Assembly (NCBI GenBank): GCA_963575745.1
Contig: CAUYUJ010014172.1
Span: 177,501-241,500, forward strand
DNA length: 64,000 nt
DNA from: Prorocentrum cordatum
Lineage: Eukaryota; Sar; Dinophyceae; Prorocentrales; Prorocentraceae
Direction: 5' to 3'
The position numbers were made by a program, and so were the translations under genes. Under the pieces are notes generated by a model. The model made no database searches. It was not told the origin of the DNA and saw only the letters and a program-made list of their open reading frames with translations. Shown here piece after piece: positions 56,395-64,000 of the stretch (position 1 is its first letter; the number at the start of each line of letters is the position of its first letter).

Positions 56395-57180
56395 AAGTAC
56401 GTGGTGCAAAACACTTGGCGTAAACTACGTGGCGAAAACGATGTGATGCAACCGTGTGGCGCAAACGGCGTGGTGCAAGCTATGTGGTGCAATTACCTGC
56501 TGCTCACAACTGAACTGCTCGCGCAATCATCCCATCCACCCACCAACAACTTGGTTTGCAAAACTCATTCGGTGGCGATTGCGATGGTTGCCTGGCGCTC
56601 CATCGCTGCGGCGGTGCTACCGCGCGCAGGCTCGTGCGCAGAGCGGCCAACTAGTGTGACGCGACCGACGCGCCGCGGCGGCGCTGACCGCCAAGGACTT
56701 CCCACCGCTTCTCGCAGGCCGCGCAGACGTGCGGACACTTCAGTGCTAGTCGGTGACTCGGGCAGGCGCATTTTCATGGCGACGTCAACAACGGAGGCAC
56801 GATGATGATAGCAGCAACGGTGACGATGGAGATGAGAACGAAGGCACAGCCAATGACGACGCCTATGAATGGTGACGATAATGGTGTCCTCGCGTCGGCG
56901 ACGAAGGTTTTGGAAACATTTCGGCATGCGCGTGCGGCCGGCGGGCGCAAGTGGCCCGCACAGTATTCTTCGACAGGGGAAATGCACTCCGGCAAGCACG
57001 CAACGGCGTTCACATGATTTCGACACGCGCGCGCGAATGGTCCGCTTGGCCGCATTTGATGAACAAGTTGAACAAATAATAATCCGCGTAAGACTTCGCA
57101 AGAGCGCGCGAAAAGACTTTTTGACAACTAATACGGCGTAACAACGGATGTGTACAAGTAACCCTCAGCTCCCGATAGTA
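56395..57180 (-). mobile_element. Dispersed repeat family D, copy 3
   Basis: Minus-strand orientation. In that direction it has CTGAGGGTTACTTGTA, CTCTTGCGAAGTCTT, CGCGCGCGTGTCGAAATCAT, GGCGTCGTCATTGGC, GTTGTTGACGTCGCCATGA, a block close to GGTCGCGTCACACTAG, CTGCGCACGAGCCTG, CCATCGCAATCGCC, TTTGCAAACCAAGTTG, GCGCGAGCAGTTCAG and the ATTGCACCACATAG tail repeats. The order is the same as in copies 1 and 2, and the core is not expanded. A YVAARQR-type block follows the tail. Confidence 0.75.
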
Positions 57181-57245
57181 GTCACCTGGGGATAATAAAG
57201 TTCGGGGGTCCGGCGGGGATAATCAACGAATTTCCGGGGGAAGTG

Positions 57246-57314
57246 ATGTGATGATGATGATGACGATGATAACGATGATGACGATGACGATGATGATGAT
57301 GATGATGATGATGT

Positions 57315-57396
<82 letters not shown>

Positions 57397-57402
57397 AATG
57401 CT
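57246..57402 (+). repeat. (GAT)n microsatellite
   Basis: About 150 bases of GAT with GAC and GTT variants. Confidence 0.95.
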
Positions 57403-57649
57403 GATCCTGGGCGCTCGTGTAGAATGACCTTGTAGATTTTGGCACAAGACTGACTCGACAGATCTCAAAGCTCGTGGCTACAACTTGCCTGCGCAAGGGA
57501 AGTCCTTGGCGCTCCTGGCCAAGAAACCTCTCTTGCGCACGGCTCAAACCACTCGCCCATGCTGTTGCTGTTGCTTCGAACCACGGCCTCCGCGTTTTTG
57601 ATGCTTGTTGCTAGTCAACATGAGATGATAGCTACTTCGATTCGCAACC

Positions 57650-57900
57650 CCCCCCGGCGCGGGGCGCCCACGAGGCGCCATGGGTGCCTGGTGCCGCACC
57701 AGGCGAGACATCGGAATGTCCATCCAGCGCGGAGCGCCCGCGAGCGCCCACGAGGCGCCCATGGGCGGGCACCAGGTGAAATAACGGCGTAGCCCCCCAG
57801 CGCGGGGCGCCCACGAGACGCCCACGGGCGGGGCCAAGCGAACCCCCACCCCGAAGCGTGGAGTGCCCACGACGCGCCCGCTAACCGGGCACCGCCCGCA
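57650..57900 (+). repeat. 65-70-bp tandem repeat
   Basis: Four diverged units containing AGCGCGGGGCGCCCACGAGG, GCCCATGGGCGGG and GCACCAGG, starting near 57,655, 57,727, 57,799 and 57,855. Confidence 0.8.
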
Positions 57901-60119
57901 GCCCCGCCATGCCCAACCAACTTCTTGCACAAGTCAGATAAGAACCCTCAAGTGCAAGCACTGCTTGGGCATGCTCTCGCCCTCCTCGATCCTCCTTCTG
58001 TTCGCAGTCCAAGCTCGGCCCGCGCGCGCGCGCGCTGGGGGCCCGTCAGCGGCTGCCCGACGCACTGCGCCGTCAGGAAGTGCCCGCAGCTGTCCTGCCC
58101 CACCCCGCTGGGGGAACCCTGAGCCCTCGCGAGACCCTGAGCCCTCGAGCAGACCCCTGGGTGGAAGGAGGAGGGAAGGACTCCCCCCCCCCGAGACACC
58201 GCGGGGAGGCCCCCCACTGGCGCCCGCGAGGTCCCAGATCCCTTACAGGCTGGCTCCGTGTCGGGCACTCCTCGCGCGAGCGCTCCTCCCTCCGCGGATG
58301 CGCGCCAACGCCGCGCTCGCGGATGCGCGCCCACCCCTCCCTCTGCGGATGCGCCTCCGCCCTGCGCCCCTCGCCCTGCGAGCGCAGGGCGGGCGCGCAT
58401 CCGCGGGGAGGCAGCGGGGCGCGGGAGGTGGCGGCGGGCGAGGCCGAGGAGGTCGAGCACGAGGACGAGGCGAAGGACGAGACCGCCCCCTTGGCCGCGT
58501 CCCTCGCTCTGCCCTCAGCGTCGGCTCGGGGCCCAGGTTTGATGAAGATCGAGCTTTGGGGGCGCGTTTGGCTAATTCTTGGCCTCCGCATGCCTCTGGG
58601 CACCGCCTCTTCCTCGTTGTGGTCGTGGTCGTGGTCGTCGTAGCCCTGCCACTGTCGTCGTCGCACTCGCAACACTCGCAACCGCAATCCTCGTTGTCGC
58701 CATCGTCGTCGCCATCGCCGGCGCCAACCAAAACCACACCGGCTGCAACAAAGGACCAACCCGAACGAAAGGAGTAGTTCTGGAGAAAGGAGGGACGAAA
58801 GCGAGGAGGGACGGGGGAAAAAGGGGGGAGTGGGGCCGATAGCCGGGCAAAACAAGGTAGCGGATGAGGCGGCTGCAAGCGAGAGAGGAGAGAGATCAGC
58901 GAGGATGAAAGGGAGGGCACCGTCAGGGAGGAGCAGGAGGGAGGAGAAGGTAAACATGTGATGATGAGGGGGGCGGGGAGCGTTGTTGTTGCGGTTCGCC
59001 CCGCTGGCAACGCCCGCATTCTTGCATGGACGACGCGCCAACAACCAGATGCAAGCACAATTGCCCACTCGTGCCATTCGCTCTCAACCATACCGCATGT
59101 GTGTGCCATCCTTCTCCTCATCTTCCCTTCCCGCTTCCTCGTCCGTCCTCTCGTCCTTCACCTGCTGCTGCTGCTGCTGCTGGGCTTCCTCCTACTCCCG
59201 TTTCCCTCATACGCTCCCTTGCCTCATCCTCTCTTCTCTTCCTGCTGCCTGCTCCTTCCGCCGACCCTCCAGTCCTGCTCGGCCTCCCCACATGTTCCCT
59301 TCCTCCTCCTCCTCCTCCTCATCCTCCTTCGACCCGATCGTCTGCTGATCACGAGAAGTGTCAAACACGACATTCCACATTAGAGGCCCCAACTGTGCCC
59401 GCCTGCTTCGCACATCCGATCACGCATACTCGAGGCACCCCTGCTGCACACGACATGCGGCCCCACGACTCGCTAGACACAATCCGCGGAGCAGCTAGAG
59501 CAAAAACCATGTGCAGCCGCCCCCCCTCAAACCCGTCCCGCCGTGAGCATGGGCGGCTGTGCAGGAGCCTGTGCATCACACAAAGGTAGCACAAGAGCCG
59601 ATTGCTCATCTGCGTGCATTGGGCGTGCTGGCTACATGCGCATCACCATCCGCTACCGCACCTCGAGGAAGGAGTTGTAGTGAACCTCATGTCTTCTGAA
59701 TGTTCTCTCCTCAATCCTCGAATAGGGGCTCGACTTCAAAATTGATTTACCCCAATGTGGTGTTCCTCAGTCGAATCAATGAAAAAAAAACACGTATTTC
59801 TTGTAGATCCGGCGTGGAACTCAAGTTTGGGGTAAGACAATTCTGTCGTCGATCCCCTGCCCGAAACTCTGAGAAATCGACCGGTACCGTTCCTGGGGCC
59901 ACAATTTGCGGAGTCTCAGGGGTGTGCCGCGTGCCTCCCGAGCCTTGGCCGCAAGCCTTTTCCGCGGGCCAAGGCCCCAAGACGGCCCTGTGGCAAACTC
60001 ACCGCCCCCAAGAGGTAAACCGTGACAGATGCATCTTGCCTTCGCAGAGCTTTCGTCGCACAGGGGGTCATGGGTTCATGTCGCTGGGTAAAAACAAGAC
60101 GGCCCTACATGGCCAGGGC
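57901..60119. other. Region without supportable genes
   Basis: GC-rich to 58,600, then mixed with CTC/CTG clusters near 59,160-59,180 and 59,300-59,325. Frames on both strands lack recognisable domains and change character with local composition. Confidence 0.5.
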
Positions 60120-60330
60120 CTCCCAAGCGGGCCCCAAGAGCGGGAGCAGGAGCTGACATTTCACACCCCTCGGTGGCCCCAAGATCCCTGCGGAGGCTCT
60201 CTCGAGGAGCCCCATCTGAGGACCGAAGCGGTCTCCAGGAGGCCAACCAGGAGGCCCCCAGAGGCCAACCAGGAGGCCCCAAGAGGCCCCAAGGAGCCCT
60301 CCAAGAGGCCCCCCAGAGGCATCCCCAAAT
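60120..60330 (+). repeat. CCCCAAGAGG / CCAACCAGGAGG minisatellite block
   Basis: Third block of the CCCCAAGAGGCC family, here with CCAACCAGGAGGCCCC units at 15-18-base spacing near 60,240-60,300. Confidence 0.7.
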
Positions 60331-63300
60331 GCCCCGAGAGACATCCATCGATATGACTCACGCGGTACATTCCAAGGAAACCGCTGCCCCACAACCCAGA
60401 AAGTTGGCGGCTTGGGCAGGAGACTATGGCACGTGAAGGGGGCATCCCTGTGGCAACTTCGGAGAGGGAGACACAACATGTGCAACACAAACCTTAGACC
60501 CAGATCTCCAGACGATCCCTTCCCAAATGGCCATGCGGCATTGATGTAAGTGCACGATGAATTCTTGCACTCGCGTCTGACGATTCCAACGTACTCTAGA
60601 ATTCAGAACTGTGCTGCGCGTCTGGCAACACATCATGTGCACACACATGCTGTCGATACTGGCATTGCAACCCCTGCATAGCACGAATATCGTGCCGAAC
60701 CTGAGGAGCAACTGGCAATTCCAAATAGTCGCCGATCCTGCCCACGTTTTCCCACTTCTTGGACGGATGGTGTCTCGCATGCACATGCACAAACACATCG
60801 CAGGCACCGTGATAGCACTGGCTAAAGTGCCTCGACGGCCAACGGCACGAAAGGCGCAAGCAAAATCACGTGGCCTGAGAACGCGAATTGGGTAGACGGT
60901 AGCGCCAGACACTCATCAACATATCAGGCCACATACAAACGGCTCATGATGCACTGCTGACGCACGTTAGATGCACAAACAAACACAATGGCAGATCACA
61001 ATGCGTGAACGTTGCTCGACACGGAACATACACCTTATCCAATGTCAATATTGTGTGCCCCCCCGCCCACTCCGCCCCTCCGCAAGATGTTTCCCTGCTG
61101 GGGCCTCTCAGAGGGCGGCAACCTCACTACCCTGTACCGCAGACAATGGCGTTGATTCCTTGCTTGGCAAATACTGCTCGGAAAAATAACAAAGTAGCGT
61201 GGCGCAAAACAAAGACAGGCCCCCCGATGGTCAGAAGGATGAGGAGACAGCGAAGGAGCACAGGAGAAACGCTGGATCTCCCAGCCGCCTCTACGGGCCC
61301 AGTTTCTCGTCGCATGCCGGTTCGTGACAGGGGGCCCGCAAATGCGACAGACGCGAAAAAACTAATCGTGGAAGGCATTGGTGCACGTGGAGGAGCAATT
61401 TTCAAGTCAATGTCAAATTAGCGCTCGCGTGAGAATCTCCAGAACAAACCAAATTTGCAACATGCCACACATGTTTACAGTCGCACCTGGAGATGCATGC
61501 GACGGAGAGCTGGAAACCTTTTTAGACAGGGATCTACTTCCCGGAAATACTCAACAAAGTGTCGCTATGTTCGAACAGGGGTCAATATTGACTCATGAAA
61601 TAGCCGGACGGGATGGGGGGAAGACTCACAACTATTCTGGCATGAGCAGCAACTTCAGAATCACTCTTCTTGCATAGCGGATACGCGTTTGCCATTTACG
61701 GGCCGTTACGCTTACACATTTGATCATATTTGATTATTGAGTCTGGGTCACTCGCCAGACAGGAAGGGGAGATAAACATTATTATTCTTGGATGACCAGC
61801 AAGGGTTCGCTATACTTGAATGATGGACAGGTGTGTGTGCTATCCCAAAATGATCAACAAGGGTCCCTTACTCCTTGGGAGTACTCTCCGGCGACACGAG
61901 AAAACAAAACTGAAAACGAGTAGGCCTTTTTTCTCCCGCCAATTATTCAAAAAACGTGCGACGACCGCAGCGGCCCGAAAGTTAGTTCGATGAGAAGACG
62001 AAGGCGAACCTACCCAGCGGCCCAAAAGCTGGCTGGAACAACGAAGGCACGTCATCCAGCGCCTGCAAAGGCGGCGCCTTTAGATTGGCCTGCCGATTGG
62101 GACCGCCAAACTTGCCCCGCGTGGAGATCCCGACTGAAAAACGGGACGGCACAGAACTCAAGTCCGGCCCCCAATCCCAAGCCATAACCAAGCCAGAGGG
62201 AACGAACGACGAGGAGTGAATAACGCCCGCGAAGCGGACGTATCACAAGTTTCCCCCCAGATGGTACCGATCTTACTTCGGCTCCGAGCGGCAAATGGGG
62301 GGCCCGCGGAATGCCGTCACGCTTTTCGTCAGGGACAACTACCCGAACATCTTCCCCAATTCGTTCGACGAGTCCCGTTCGGGATTGGAAGAAGAAGCGC
62401 AAACGGACATGTGAGTTAGAATACGAACAACGAGTGGAGCCCTCAAACAGTTAGTTGGTTAGAGCAGCGACGACGAAAAACGAAGCTGCGCGGCGAAACA
62501 ATGATAGTTACTACGACGAAGACGGACAAAACAAATGGGCAGGAGAGTAATAGGCGAGGCTCCTCTACTGCGAAAGAATTACCCACTGGGGCCCATCATT
62601 CCCAAATACCGAAACGTTGATTGACAAGAAACGATGATTCCTCAATATTGATGAACAGGGACTCGCCCTTCCTAAGGAATAGTAGGCACCGGCCCTTGTT
62701 TCCTGGGTCAAACAGCGGGTACTTCATCAAAGCAGGGGCTGACTGCTTTCGATGTCTTCAGCGTTGGCTCTTAGATTGTGAGTTCTATCCTGGTCAGGAG
62801 ACGGTAGGCGATGTGGGGCTGGTCGATGTTCGCGCCCCTGAGCCACTCCCCGCGTTCGTCCCCGCCCCGAAAGGTGGGCGTGGCGGATCGACCGTGCAAC
62901 GAGGAAGTGCTGTATGTTGCAATTTTCGCGCGCCCGCTTTCCCCCGAGCCCCCCTCGACCCTTCGACTCCGCAGCATAGTGATAGTCCGCATGCTGACCT
63001 GTCCTCTTGCCCGACGGGTCTCGACCCACGGAGACCTCACTGGAAGCCCGCACACCTCCCTGGCAACTAAACGCTGTCTCTCACAGCGGCGCACGGCTGT
63101 GTCCTTCAAAGCCCTTAGGGCGCCGTCGTCGCCAACTGCGAGAACTCGCGCTCCGCAAAGTCGCTGTGTCCCGATGGGCTTGGAAAGCGAGCGCTGGCTA
63201 CTCCGACGTGCAACAAATTGTCATGTGGCATCCCTGTAGACAGCACCGTCTCACTGTCTCACATGTGCCGAGAGCTGCTTGACACTCGCTCCTCTGTTGC

Positions 63301-64000
63301 GCTCACTCCCCCACCTGAGCTCTGGAATAATCAGCGGCACCCTATCAGTCATTGGAGTGGTCATCGGAGTGGTTGGCAATGGCGTGTGCGTCAACCTGGC
63401 AACACGGCTAGGCTATACTATTGGGGCGCAAATTCGTCAAATCTGGAATCAACTGGCCACTGCATGTGCCATACATGCCCTGTGGGACTAAGACTAATAA
63501 GAAGGAACATAACAATATTATTGAGAAGAAGAATAATGATAACACCAATACAAGAAATTGCCAAGCAAATACTATCTTACCAAGCACCCGCGCGAGTACG
63601 CGAGCAGGCTTTGCAGAGCATTATCTTGGATTGCGTGGAGGCCGAGCGACATTCGAAGCAGAGAGAGTGACCGAGTCTGGCAGCCGCCCCCGCAAGTGCG
63701 CACACACCAGAGCCCTGCAGGGTCGCGCGACCACGGCCGCACCAAACATGTGCAGCCGCTGTGGCGGGACACGAGGAGGACGTGGCACTGCTCGGAGGTG
63801 GAGGCCTGGGGCTGCGCGCGGGCAGCCCACGGAGGTGGTCCAGGCCAGCCCCAGCGCGCCAACCCCGGGGCGCGCAGCGCCGCCAGGGCGCAGGGGGTGC
63901 TCAGGTCGCGCAGGGCTGCCCCGGGCACTTGCAGAGGCCAGCCTGGACCAATTCGAGGGGCTGTCCATGGTCAATCCCAGGCCTTGCCAGGAGACAGCGA
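60331..64000. other. Unique, AT-richer sequence without recognised genes
   Basis: About 3.7 kb with few simple repeats. Some short frames have balanced composition, such as 60,859-60,596 on the minus strand and 61,378-61,677 on the plus strand, but I recognise no domain, RNA gene or repeat. It may be intronic or intergenic. Confidence 0.45.

Noticed and set aside
54345-56492. 423-427-codon minus-strand frames with Gly, His or Ser runs
   Set aside because: They arise from CTC and GAT microsatellites and the foldback element, with no conserved segment.

Overview
The window looks like nuclear DNA of a dinoflagellate. This is inferred from three things: a retroelement ORF that fuses a reverse-transcriptase tail, C2H2 fingers and a cytosine-methyltransferase-like domain (a combination I associate with dinoflagellate genomes), GC-rich and very gene-poor sequence, and a very high load of simple repeats. 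I cannot name the species. Intron structure and the spliced leader could not be verified.

Layout. 1-6 kb: a dispersed repeat, a polypurine tract, a CCCCAAGAGG minisatellite and the first of three 'array-carrying' repeat elements (2.0-4.0 kb). 6.7-7.4 kb, minus strand: the one confident host coding exon, a DEDDh 3'-5' exonuclease. 8-24 kb: mostly non-coding, with simple repeats, a 55-bp palindrome, two foldback/MITE-like elements (12.4 and 21.9 kb) and an 880-bp GTA array. 24.1-30.7 kb, minus strand: a 5'-truncated retroelement. It holds the C-terminal part of an RT, zinc fingers, a methyltransferase-like domain, then four further ORFs downstream on the same strand, and a 3' region with three large hairpins in repeated modules. 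31.1-34.9 kb: a GTC-rich minisatellite, two tandem copies of a ~1-kb dispersed repeat (one carrying a large GTC expansion) and two foldback elements. 37.3-42.0 kb: a CA array, then two more array-carrying elements head to tail, one interrupted by a 236-bp foldback element with an apparent 5-bp target duplication. 42.8-45.1 kb: a 2.3-kb composite inverted repeat enclosing GAT and GATC repeats and a 35-bp hairpin. 49.9-52.8 kb, minus strand: a decayed LINE with an AP-endonuclease and RT. 52.9-57.9 kb: tandem repeats, another foldback element and a third copy of the ~1-kb dispersed repeat in opposite orientation. 58-64 kb: no feature I can support beyond a minisatellite at 60.1-60.3 kb.

The coherent biology here is mobile DNA. 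Two LINE-type retroelements are present, one possibly methylating or at least carrying a methyltransferase-derived fold. At least three families of short non-autonomous foldback elements and several dispersed repeats contain or seed microsatellites. Most long open frames in the window are by-products of simple repeats and are not annotated as genes.
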